Source: Ancylobacter sp. IITR112
GTDB taxonomy: Bacteria; Pseudomonadota; Alphaproteobacteria; Rhizobiales; Xanthobacteraceae
Length of the DNA: 64,000 nt
Assembly: GCF_041415945.1 (NCBI RefSeq)
Contig: NZ_JBGCUS010000001.1
Location: forward strand, 806,001 to 870,000
Direction of reading: 5' to 3'
The notes below the pieces were generated by a model, which saw only the letters and a list, made by a program, of their open reading frames with translations, searched no databases and was not told the origin of the DNA. Shown one piece after another: positions 45,983 to 53,555 of this stretch. Position 1 is the first letter of the stretch; every line of letters starts with the position of its first letter. A program made the translations under genes and the position numbers.

Positions 45983-47092
45983 ATGTCCCGCCTCCTGAAG
46001 ACCCTTGCGGCCGGTCTGCTGACCGCGCTGGCCATCGCGCCGGCCGCGGCGCAGGACAAGGTCGTGAACGTCTACAACTGGTCCGACTATATCGACGAGT
46101 CGGTGCTGGAGGAGTTCACCAAGGAAACCGGCATCAAGGTCCGCTACGACGTCTTCGATTCCAACGAGGTGCTGGAGACCAAGCTCCTCGGCGGCAAGAC
46201 CGGCTATGACGTGGTGGTGCCCACCGGCTCGTTCCTGCAGCGGCAGATCCAGGCCGGCGTGTTCCTGAAGCTGGACAAGGCCAAGCTGCCCAACCTGCAG
46301 TATCAGTGGCCGCTGATCTCCGATCGCCTCGCCGTCTACGATCCCGGCAACGAATATGCCGTGAACTATATGTGGGGCACGACCGGCATCGGCATGAATG
46401 TCGACAAGGTGAAGGAGCGCCTCGGCGACACTCCGCTCAATAGCTGGGACATCATCTTCAAGCCGGAACTGCTCGCCAAGCTGAAGGATTGCGGCGTCTA
46501 CATCCTCGACGGGCCGGAAGAGGTGATCCCGACCGCGCTGCGCTATCTCGGCAAGGATCCTAATTCCAAGGATCCGGCCGATATCGAGGCCGCCGGCAAG
46601 CTGCTGGCGCCGATCCGCAAATACATCAAGAAGTTCGATTCCTCTGGCTATATCAACGCGCTGGCCGGCGGCGACATCTGCATCGCGCTGGGCTGGTCGG
46701 GCGACGTGTTCCAGGCCAAGGCCCGTGCCGAGGAAGCGGCGGAGAAGACCGGCAAGCCGGCGATCAACATCGAATACGTCATTCCCAAGGAAGGCGCGCT
46801 GATGTGGTTCGACAATTTCGCCATCCCCAAGGACGCCCCGCACCCCGAAGAGGCGCTGGCCTTCATCAACTACATGATGAAGCCGGAAGTGGCGGCGAAG
46901 AACGCCAACTTCATCTCCTATGCCAGCGGCAGCCTCGGCGCGCAGCAGTACATCGACAAGGCGATCATCGACAATCCCGCGATCTACCCGGACAAGGAGA
47001 CGCAGGAGAAGCTGTTCACCGTCACCACCTACCCGCAGAAGGTCCAGCGCGTCGTCACCCGCACCTGGAACGACTTCAAGCGCGGCAAGTGA
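45983..47092 (+). CDS. potF: Polyamine ABC transporter substrate-binding protein
   Basis: 369 residues. Signal peptide TLAAGLLTALAIAPAAAQ; the mature start VVNVYNWSDYIDESVLEEF is the PotD/PotF signature. GYDVVVPTGSFLQRQIQAGVF and NYMWGTTGIGMNVDKV follow, and acidic/aromatic residues for the amine are in DGPEEVIPTALRYLG and ALGWSGDVFQAK. It binds putrescine or related amines in the periplasm. GAGGAG lies ten bases before ATG. No PotGHI permease or ATPase genes follow; an intrinsic terminator does. A possible promoter (TTGAGC at 45899, TAGCCT at 45922, 17-base spacer) is weak. Confidence 0.94.
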   Translation: MSRLLKTLAAGLLTALAIAPAAAQDKVVNVYNWSDYIDESVLEEFTKETGIKVRYDVFDSNEVLETKLLGGKTGYDVVVPTGSFLQRQIQAGVFLKLDKAKLPNLQYQWPLISDRLAVYDPGNEYAVNYMWGTTGIGMNVDKVKERLGDTPLNSWDIIFKPELLAKLKDCGVYILDGPEEVIPTALRYLGKDPNSKDPADIEAAGKLLAPIRKYIKKFDSSGYINALAGGDICIALGWSGDVFQAKARAEEAAEKTGKPAINIEYVIPKEGALMWFDNFAIPKDAPHPEEALAFINYMMKPEVAAKNANFISYASGSLGAQQYIDKAIIDNPAIYPDKETQEKLFTVTTYPQKVQRVVTRTWNDFKRGK

Positions 47093-47119
47093 GCGGCGAT
47101 AATCCAGCTCAACATATGA

Positions 47120-47145
47120 AAGGCGCCCCAAGGGGCGCCTTTTTT
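47120..47145 (+). terminator. Intrinsic terminator after potF
   Basis: A 10-bp GC-rich inverted repeat (47120-47129 with 47132-47141) followed by a T-run to 47145, 27 bases after the potF stop. It also lies 16 bases past the lpxXL stop on the other strand, and the shorter T-stretch there may end that transcript too. Confidence 0.9.
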
Positions 47146-47161
47146 GTCGGCGGGGCGAAGG

Positions 47162-48067
47162 TCACATCCGCCAGCGCTTGTAGAACCAGGTCCACTGCTC
47201 GGGATATTCGCGCACCCAGCCTTCGACCACCGAGGTGATCATCTGCATCGCCCCGTCCACGTCGATGCGGCCGCTGGCGTCGCGCGGCAGGTTGAGCGCC
47301 GGTGTGCACTGGATGCGGAAGCGGCCTTCCGGCAGGCGGATGACGCGCACGCCGTGCACCGGGCACTCATACAGCCGGGCGAGGCGGGCGATGGTGGGGT
47401 TGGCCGAGCAGGGCTGGCCGAAGAACTGCACGGTGGGCCCGCCACGGCGCGCCTGATCCACGAGAATGCCGAGATGCTTGCCCTGGTCGAGCACGGCGGC
47501 GAGCTCGAACACCGCCACATGCGAGGCGGCGACCAGATTGCCCATCACCCGGCTGCGCGCCTCGAACAGGAGGTCGGCGAAAAAGGAATTGTCCGGCGCG
47601 CGGAACAGCACCGCGCTGTCCAGCCCCTGCGCGGCGGCGGCGATGGCCGGCAGTTCCCAATTGGCGAGATGGGCGGTGAACACCAGCGCCGGCCTGCCGT
47701 CCACCCGCATGGCGACGAAGTTCGACACGCCCGTGGTCTCGATCCGGCTCTTGGCCGGCTCCCACATATTGTACTGCCAGATGCGGTCGAGATGGACGAA
47801 CTCGCCGGCCATGCGGCCGAGATTGTCCCACATGCCCCGCGCGATCGCCTCGCGCTCGGCCTCGGTCTTCTCGGGGTAGGCGAGGCGCAGGTTTTTCAGC
47901 GTCACCCGGTGGATCGAGGTGTAGGGCCCGATCAGACGGGCCCAGAAGCCGCCATTCCACGAGGCGAAGCGCGGCGGCTGCAGCCGCATGACGCGCATCA
48001 GCGTCCACACGCCCGCCGACAGCGCGGCATCGCGCAGGCGCGTGGTCCAGGGGCGGTGGCTGGCCAT
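47162..48067 (-). CDS. lpxXL: Lipid A very-long-chain acyltransferase LpxXL (LpxL/HtrB family)
   Basis: 301 residues. LpxL features: N-terminal hydrophobic segment near 15, RVTLKNLRLAYPEKTEAE, WDNLGRMAGEFVHLD, FTAHLANWELPAIAA with the H-x4-E catalytic motif near residue 138, GILVDQARRGGPTVQFFGQ and WVREYPEQWTWFYKRW at the C-terminus. It moves the C28-type hydroxy fatty acid from AcpXL to lipid A. Last gene of the acpXL cluster, starting 14 bases after the adh stop. ATG at 48067; the frame is open further upstream only by chance. Confidence 0.95.
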   Translation of the reverse strand: MASHRPWTTRLRDAALSAGVWTLMRVMRLQPPRFASWNGGFWARLIGPYTSIHRVTLKNLRLAYPEKTEAEREAIARGMWDNLGRMAGEFVHLDRIWQYNMWEPAKSRIETTGVSNFVAMRVDGRPALVFTAHLANWELPAIAAAAQGLDSAVLFRAPDNSFFADLLFEARSRVMGNLVAASHVAVFELAAVLDQGKHLGILVDQARRGGPTVQFFGQPCSANPTIARLARLYECPVHGVRVIRLPEGRFRIQCTPALNLPRDASGRIDVDGAMQMITSVVEGWVREYPEQWTWFYKRWRM

Positions 48068-48081
48068 GGGGCGCGCGCCCG

Positions 48082-49104
48082 TCAGAAGGTGATCACGACC
48101 TTGCCGAACACGCGGCGGGTTTCCAGTCGCTCCAGCCCGGCGCCGAACTGCTCCAGCGGGAATTCGGAATCGATCACCGGCTTCACCCCGCGCTCCATCC
48201 GCTTCAGCCCGTCGGCGATGGCGCGGATCGGCGCGCCGAACGAGCCGATGATGCGGTACTGGCGCTGGAACAGCTGCATGAGGTTCATGTTCACCGACAC
48301 GCCCGAGGTCGAGCCGCAGGTGACGAGGCGCGCGCCCGGCTTCATGGAGAGCAGCGAGCCGTTCCAGGTCTCGGCGCCGACATGCTCGAACACCACGTCG
48401 ACGCCCTTCTTCTTGGTGATCTTGCGCACCTCGTGCTCGAAGCGGTCGGTCTTGTAGTTGATGACGTGATCGGCGCCGAGAGCCTTCGCCTTGGCGCATT
48501 TCTCGTCGTCGCCGGCCGTGGTGATGACGGTGCAGCCGATTTCCTTGGCCATGCGGATCGCCACCGTGCCGATGCCGGAGCCGGCGGCGTGAACCAGAAT
48601 CGTCTCGCCCGGCTCAAGCTTGGCGTTGTCGAACAGCATGTGCTCGACAGTGGAGAAGGTGACGGGCGCGGTGGCGGCGTCGGTCCAGGAAATACCGTCC
48701 GGGATCGGCACGCACAGGCGTTCCTTGATGTTGAGCTGGTCGCGGGCGAAGCCGTCGACATGGAAGCCCATCACGCCGGCGACTTCCTCGCAGAGATTGT
48801 CACGGCCCTGCCGGCACATCTTGCACTGGCCGCAGGTGAGCGCGCCATACATGGCGACCTTGGAGCCCGGCTTGAAGCGGGTGACGCCCTCGCCAATGGC
48901 GGTGACTTCGCCCACGGCCTCGGCCCCGACCACCAGCGGCATCTTGCGCTTGGCGAAGGCCATGCCGCGCCAGCCCCACACGTCGATATGGTTCAGCGCC
49001 AGCGCCTTGACGCTGACCTGCACCTCGCCCGGTTCCGGCGCGCCGGGGGCTGGCAGGTCGGTAAGGATGAGTTCGCGGTCGGAGACCAGCTGAAGCGCGC
49101 GCAT
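48082..49104 (-). CDS. Zinc-binding MDR oxidoreductase of the acpXL cluster
   Basis: 340 residues from ATG at 49104 (GGAG eight bases upstream). Features: ALALNHIDVWGWRGMAF, GAEAVGEVTAIGEGVTRF, CGQCKMCRQGRDNLCEE (four-Cys structural zinc lobe), APVTFSTVEHMLFDN, VHAAGSGIGTVAIRMAKEIG (cofactor loop). A member of this family always accompanies the C28 acyl genes; its exact step is unproven, perhaps a reduction in the elongation cycle. Between the SDR gene and lpxXL. Confidence 0.92.
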   Translation of the reverse strand: MRALQLVSDRELILTDLPAPGAPEPGEVQVSVKALALNHIDVWGWRGMAFAKRKMPLVVGAEAVGEVTAIGEGVTRFKPGSKVAMYGALTCGQCKMCRQGRDNLCEEVAGVMGFHVDGFARDQLNIKERLCVPIPDGISWTDAATAPVTFSTVEHMLFDNAKLEPGETILVHAAGSGIGTVAIRMAKEIGCTVITTAGDDEKCAKAKALGADHVINYKTDRFEHEVRKITKKKGVDVVFEHVGAETWNGSLLSMKPGARLVTCGSTSGVSVNMNLMQLFQRQYRIIGSFGAPIRAIADGLKRMERGVKPVIDSEFPLEQFGAGLERLETRRVFGKVVITF

Positions 49105-49213
49105 GAACAACTCCGGACAGACGGCGGCGGCAGGGCCCGCCCCGCGTCCCGTCAGCACGGGGGAGGGGCGCGCATGGATGCCGTCCGCGAAAGGACGAGG
49201 GTGGATAACGAAA

Positions 49214-49966
49214 TCAGCGCTGTATGGCTAGTGCGGCGGTGAGGCCGCCATCCACCGGCAGGGTTGCGCCGGTGACATAGGCGGCGCCGGGCGAGAGCAG
49301 GAACGACACCACGCCCGCCACATCCTCCGGCGCGGCGAAGCGGCCGGCGGGGATCTGCTTCTCGACATTGGCGCGGTAGGCGGCATAGGGCGCCAGCATC
49401 GCCGTGTCGACGAAGCCGGGGGCGACGACGTTCACCGTCACCCCGCGCCGCGCGCTCTCGATGGCGAGCGTGCGGCAATAGCCGGCCAGCGCCGCCTTGG
49501 AGCCGGCATAGATGGCATTGCCGGCATTGGCGACATCCGCCGCGATGGAGCCGATGGCGACGATGCGCCCGGCCCGCGCCCGCGTCATCGGCCGCACCAG
49601 CGCCCCGACCAGCTTGACGAAGGACCAGTAATTCACCTGCATGAGCTGCTCGGCGCGGTGCTGGTCGACCAGCGCCGCGAGCGTGTCGTAGCTCATGCCG
49701 GCATTGTGGACGAAGCCGAAATAGGTCGGCTCCTCCGCGAGGACGGCGGCGAAGGCGTCCACCGCGCTTTTGTCGGCGAGGTCGAGCGCGCGGGCCTCAA
49801 GGCGGGCGTCCGGCTTTTCGGCCGTGATCGCGGCGATCAGCGCCTGCGCTTCGGCCTCGGCCGTGCGCACGGTGAAGACGACCTCGAACCCCGCGAGCGC
49901 GAGGGCGCGCACGATGGCGGCGCCGACGCCGCGCCCGCCGCCGGTGACGAGGACGCGCTGGCTCAC
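49214..49966 (-). CDS. 3-oxoacyl-ACP reductase-like SDR in the acpXL cluster
   Basis: 250 residues from GTG at 49966, whose GTGA overlaps the fabF1 stop. VLVTGGGRGVGAAIVRAL is the cofactor loop, VHNAGMSYDTL for NNAG, AIGSIAADVANAGNAIYAGSK the Ser-Tyr-Lys site, and a C-terminal GGL end. It should reduce 3-oxoacyl-ACP, giving the cluster its own ketoreductase. Co-translation with fabF1 makes the link firm. In rhizobial clusters known to me this gene is not always present. Confidence 0.92.
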   Translation of the reverse strand: MSQRVLVTGGGRGVGAAIVRALALAGFEVVFTVRTAEAEAQALIAAITAEKPDARLEARALDLADKSAVDAFAAVLAEEPTYFGFVHNAGMSYDTLAALVDQHRAEQLMQVNYWSFVKLVGALVRPMTRARAGRIVAIGSIAADVANAGNAIYAGSKAALAGYCRTLAIESARRGVTVNVVAPGFVDTAMLAPYAAYRANVEKQIPAGRFAAPEDVAGVVSFLLSPGAAYVTGATLPVDGGLTAALAIQR

Positions 49967-51243
49967 GCGGGTTCGCCCGTGAGGATCAGGCACACATTCT
50001 GGCCGCCGAAGCCGAAGGAGTTCGACATCACGCGCGTGACCTTGGCGTCGCGGGCGACGTTCGGCACCACGTCGAGCGGGATGGCCGGGTCGGGCAGCTC
50101 GTAATTGATGGTCGGCGGAATGCGGCCATTGGCGATGGTCATCAGCGAGACCACGGCCTCGATGGCACCGGCAGCGGTGAGCGTATGGCCGATCATCGAC
50201 TTGTTGGACGAGATCGGGATGCCCGCCAGCCGCTCGCCGAACACGGCGCTCATGCCGGTGAACTCCATGCGGTCGTTCTCGGGCGTCGAGGTGCCATGGG
50301 CGTTGATGTAGTCGATGGCCTCGGGCGCGGCATGGGCATCGGCAAGAGCGTTGCGCATGCAGCCGATCACCGGCTTGGCGTCCGGCGAGGAGCGGGTGCG
50401 GTGGAAGCTGTCGGCCATTTCGCCGACGCCCTCGACCACGCCGAGGATCTTCGCGCCGCGCGCCAGCGCGTGCTCCAGGCTCTCCAGCACCAGCGCGCCG
50501 GCGCCCTCGGCGATGATGAAGCCATCGCGATTCTTGGCGAAGGGGCGGGAGGCGGCTTCCGGCACGTCGTTATTGGTCGACAGCGCCGAGAGCAGAGAGA
50601 AGCGGATCAGTGCTTCCGCCGTCACCGAGCCGTCGGTGGCGATGGACAGCGCCGCCTCGCAGTCGCCGCGCCGGATCGCCTCGACGCCGAGCTGGATCGA
50701 GGTGTTGCCGGAAGCGCAGGCGGTGGACAGCGAGATCGGCTGGCCCTTGGTGCCGAAGCGGTCGGCGAGGTGGTCGGCGATCGAGCCATAGAGGAAGCGC
50801 TCGTGCCAGGCGTCGTGGCCATGGGCCTCGGCGGCGCGCAGCAGGTCGTCATAGGAGACCTGCGCATTGGGGGCGGCTTCCTGGGCGAGGATGCGGCGCT
50901 GCGGCCATTCCAGCTCGATCGGCGGCACGGCGCAGAACAGCGGGCCGGGGAAGGCGCCCTTGCCGCCAATGCCGGATTCGGCGATCGCCTCTTCCGCCGC
51001 CAGCGTCGCCAGCTCCTCGGAGAGGTCGGGCGCGGTGCTCCGGCTCTGGGGCAGATAGTCCACCGTGCCGGCGATGGTGGTGCGCATCGCGTCGATGGGG
51101 AAGCGGGTGATGCGGTGAATGCCGGACGCGCCGGAGGTCAGCTTCGCCCAGTTATCTTGCTTGCCCTGGCCGAGCGAGGTGACGAGCCCCATGCCGGTGA
51201 CGACGACAATCGGCCGGCCGGCCTTGTCGGTATAGGAAGCCAT
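49963..51243 (-). CDS. fabF: 3-oxoacyl-ACP synthase, active (FabF1 of the acpXL cluster)
   Basis: 426 residues. The Cys-His-His triad is intact: SLSTACASGN with Cys176, INAHGTSTPEN with His316 and SMIGHTLTAAGA with His353. It condenses acyl-AcpXL with malonyl units to build the very long chain. GAGGAG is nine bases before ATG. It pairs with a neighbouring homologue lacking the active Cys, as in ketosynthase/chain-length-factor pairs. Confidence 0.95.
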   Translation of the reverse strand: MASYTDKAGRPIVVVTGMGLVTSLGQGKQDNWAKLTSGASGIHRITRFPIDAMRTTIAGTVDYLPQSRSTAPDLSEELATLAAEEAIAESGIGGKGAFPGPLFCAVPPIELEWPQRRILAQEAAPNAQVSYDDLLRAAEAHGHDAWHERFLYGSIADHLADRFGTKGQPISLSTACASGNTSIQLGVEAIRRGDCEAALSIATDGSVTAEALIRFSLLSALSTNNDVPEAASRPFAKNRDGFIIAEGAGALVLESLEHALARGAKILGVVEGVGEMADSFHRTRSSPDAKPVIGCMRNALADAHAAPEAIDYINAHGTSTPENDRMEFTGMSAVFGERLAGIPISSNKSMIGHTLTAAGAIEAVVSLMTIANGRIPPTINYELPDPAIPLDVVPNVARDAKVTRVMSNSFGFGGQNVCLILTGEPA

Positions 51244-51282
51244 GATCTGCTCCTCGGAAGCGATATGCTCCCGGCTGGTGGG

Positions 51283-52461
51283 TCAGTCGGCGCGCTCGAC
51301 CAGCGCGACGCCTTCCCCACGCCAATGCCCCACTGCGGTCACGATGGCACGGGAAAGCGGGCCATCGAAAGGCTTTTCCAGCGTTTCGCCCTCAAGCGGC
51401 GCGAACAGCTTGCCCTCGGCGACGCTGAGCGCCGCCAGCGCCAGCGCCACCGGCATCTGCGCTTCCAGCCCATGGCCGACGCGGTCGGTGACGGAGCGCA
51501 CCGGCAGGCCGGAACGGGCGAGCACGGCGGCTTCCGCCTGCGTCGGCTCGGGCGCGCCGGACGCGGCGGAGAACACGGCGGTTCCGTCGCCGGCGCCGGC
51601 TGTCTTCAAAAGCTGTTCCAGCACCGCCTCGACGGCGCCGGGATCGTTGCGTCGGGCTCGCTCGGACCATACGCCGGAGAGCTTGGCGATGGGCTTGGCG
51701 CCGCGCGCCGTGGCGTGCTCGGGCGATTCCAGCACCAGGAAGGCGCCGGCCGAGCCGGTCGGCACGCCCTTCGGCTCCGCCAGCACCGGCGCCCAGGGGG
51801 CGTGCATGGCGAGGCGCTTGAGGGCGAAGAGCAGCAGCATGTCGCGCCGCTCGGCATTATAGGCGCCGCCTACCAGCGCGATCTCGCTGGTGCCGGCGGC
51901 GATGCGTGACCAGCCGATGCGCACCGCGTCCGTGCCCGAGCTTTCCTCGCCCATGAAGGTGCGGGACGAGCCGGTGACGCCATGGACAATGGAGATGTTG
52001 CCGGCGAGAAGGTTCGAGAGCTGCGCCAGGAACAGGGTCGGGCGCAGATTCGACTGGAGCTGCTCGTTGAGGAAGACCTCGGGGTTCGGCTGCTTCTCGA
52101 TCTCGCTGAGAATGGCGCCATCGACCGCCTGGTCGCGCTCGCCGCCGCCCGCCGCCACCACCATGTCGGTCGTGGCGAGAATGTCCTTGTCGCCCTTGAT
52201 CCCGGCCGAATCCAGCGCGAGGCCGGCGGCATAGGTGCCGATGCGCTGCCACGGCTCCATCTGCCGCTGGTCGCCCTTCTTGGGGATCTGCGCGTCGAAG
52301 CTGACCGGGGCCAGCGGGTGCACGACATAGGGCGCGAAGCCCGATTCGTCGATCACCGGGCGGGCGCCGGAGGCCAGCGCCTGCCGATGCGCTTCCGGTC
52401 CTTCACCGAGCGAGGAAACGAGCCCGATGCCGGTGATCCAGACGTCGCGACGATTAGACAT
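51283..52461 (-). CDS. Ketosynthase-like protein without active site (FabF2)
   Basis: 392 residues with the FabF fold start DVWITGIGLVSSLGEG. At the Cys position near residue 162 the sequence reads ISIVHGVTGSSRTF, so no Cys is present, and the first His site reads SAASGAPEPTQAE. The second His may persist in VGHGLEAQMPVAL. It probably forms a heterodimer with FabF1 and sets chain length. Start overlaps the fabZ stop by eight bases. Confidence 0.9.
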   Translation of the reverse strand: MSNRRDVWITGIGLVSSLGEGPEAHRQALASGARPVIDESGFAPYVVHPLAPVSFDAQIPKKGDQRQMEPWQRIGTYAAGLALDSAGIKGDKDILATTDMVVAAGGGERDQAVDGAILSEIEKQPNPEVFLNEQLQSNLRPTLFLAQLSNLLAGNISIVHGVTGSSRTFMGEESSGTDAVRIGWSRIAAGTSEIALVGGAYNAERRDMLLLFALKRLAMHAPWAPVLAEPKGVPTGSAGAFLVLESPEHATARGAKPIAKLSGVWSERARRNDPGAVEAVLEQLLKTAGAGDGTAVFSAASGAPEPTQAEAAVLARSGLPVRSVTDRVGHGLEAQMPVALALAALSVAEGKLFAPLEGETLEKPFDGPLSRAIVTAVGHWRGEGVALVERAD

Positions 52462-52960
52462 GCGTGAGATTTCCTGCGGCTTCCGCCGTGTCGGTCGCGG
52501 TCTCGCCCATCGGCATGCCGATGCGCTCCGCGGTGGAGAGCAGATAGCCGCGCAGTTCCGGGGCGGGGAACGGCATGGTCTTGAGCGTCACGTCGGCATT
52601 GCAGACGAGCTTGCCCTCGACGCGCCCCTCGGCCTTGAGACGGGCGAAGCCCGAGCCGTCATGATCGAGGCGGGCGAACACCTCGATCACCTGCCCGGGC
52701 GTCACGAAGGTGCGCAGCTTGCCCTTGTCGACCGAGGCGAGGAACGCCATGCGGTCGTAATTGTGAAGCCGCAGCAGCAGCATGCCGCAGCTCTGCGCCA
52801 TGATCTCGAACAGCAGAACGCCCGGCAGCAACGGGTGCCCGGGGAAATGGCCTTCAAAGATCGGGCTCTCGCACGGGACGGTGTTGGCGGTTCGCAAGGT
52901 GCGTGCCTCGAGGTCGAGCTCAACCACCTTGTCGATCATCTGGAAATATTCGAGGCGCAT
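52454..52960 (-). CDS. fabZ: 3-hydroxyacyl-ACP dehydratase FabZ-type of the acpXL cluster
   Basis: 168 residues, hot-dog fold. EGHFPGHPLLPGVLLFEIMAQ (split at catalytic His42 and Glu52) is the FabZ motif. It dehydrates 3-hydroxyacyl-AcpXL. A 30-residue Thr/Ala-rich C-terminal tail is longer than FabZ. Second gene of the operon, 34 bases after acpXL, overlapping fabF2 by eight bases. Confidence 0.94.
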   Translation of the reverse strand: MRLEYFQMIDKVVELDLEARTLRTANTVPCESPIFEGHFPGHPLLPGVLLFEIMAQSCGMLLLRLHNYDRMAFLASVDKGKLRTFVTPGQVIEVFARLDHDGSGFARLKAEGRVEGKLVCNADVTLKTMPFPAPELRGYLLSTAERIGMPMGETATDTAEAAGNLTHV

Positions 52961-52994
52961 TACCCGTCCCGCTTGTACGTCGTCCTTCCGCCGG

Positions 52995-53276
52995 TCAGGC
53001 GGACTTGGCGGCGATCAGCTCGTCGATACGCGCGCACAGATTCTTCAGAACGAAGTACTGCTCGGTCGTCGCCTTGCCCTCGTTCACTTCCTGCGTCCAG
53101 CTTTCCAGCGGCAGCTTGATGCCGAACGCCTTGTCGATGGCGAAGGCGATGTCGAGGAAGTCAAGGCTGTCAATGCCGAGATCGTCGATCGCGTGGCTCT
53201 CCGGCGTGATGTTCTCGCGCGGGATGTCGCACGTTTCGGCAATGATGTTGGCAACGGTCTCGAACGTGGTCGACAT
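52995..53276 (-). CDS. acpXL: Acyl carrier protein AcpXL
   Basis: 93 residues, acidic. [19 protein letters not shown] carries Ser37 for 4'-phosphopantetheine (GIDSLD). [18 protein letters not shown] at the N-terminus and [12 protein letters not shown] at the C-terminus match AcpXL. It carries the 27-hydroxyoctacosanoate-type chain for lipid A. AGAGG six bases before ATG at 53276; promoter at 53370-53398. Confidence 0.96.
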   Translation of the reverse strand: MSTTFETVANIIAETCDIPRENITPESHAIDDLGIDSLDFLDIAFAIDKAFGIKLPLESWTQEVNEGKATTEQYFVLKNLCARIDELIAAKSA

Positions 53277-53369
53277 GAAAGGCCTCTGATCTCGGCAGCC
53301 GCGTCCGGCCACAGTTGAATGGGTTCGCCCGGCGCTCCCGCGTCGCAGGCCCCCGAATGGATGTCGGCC

Positions 53370-53398
53370 CGTATACCTAAGCGCGAGGGGCGATTCAA
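53370..53398 (-). promoter_or_regulatory. Sigma70-type promoter of the acpXL operon
   Basis: On the minus strand TTGAAT (53398-53393) and TATACG (53375-53370) are separated by 17 bases, a near-consensus spacing. It would start transcription about 87 bases before the acpXL ATG. No other strong pair is seen between acpXL and the alpha-2-macroglobulin gene. Confidence 0.7.
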
Positions 53399-53555
53399 TG
53401 GCGCCGGCACGGCAATCCTCGGCAGTGTGACATCCCTGCCGCCGCGGCCTGTCCAGCGCGATGCGCACGGGGGCGGCGCGCCGTCATGGCGACGTGACCG
53501 GATTCGTCCTATCGTCGCCCGCGTCGGTGGATAGTAAAGTTGCGGAGCAGGCGTC

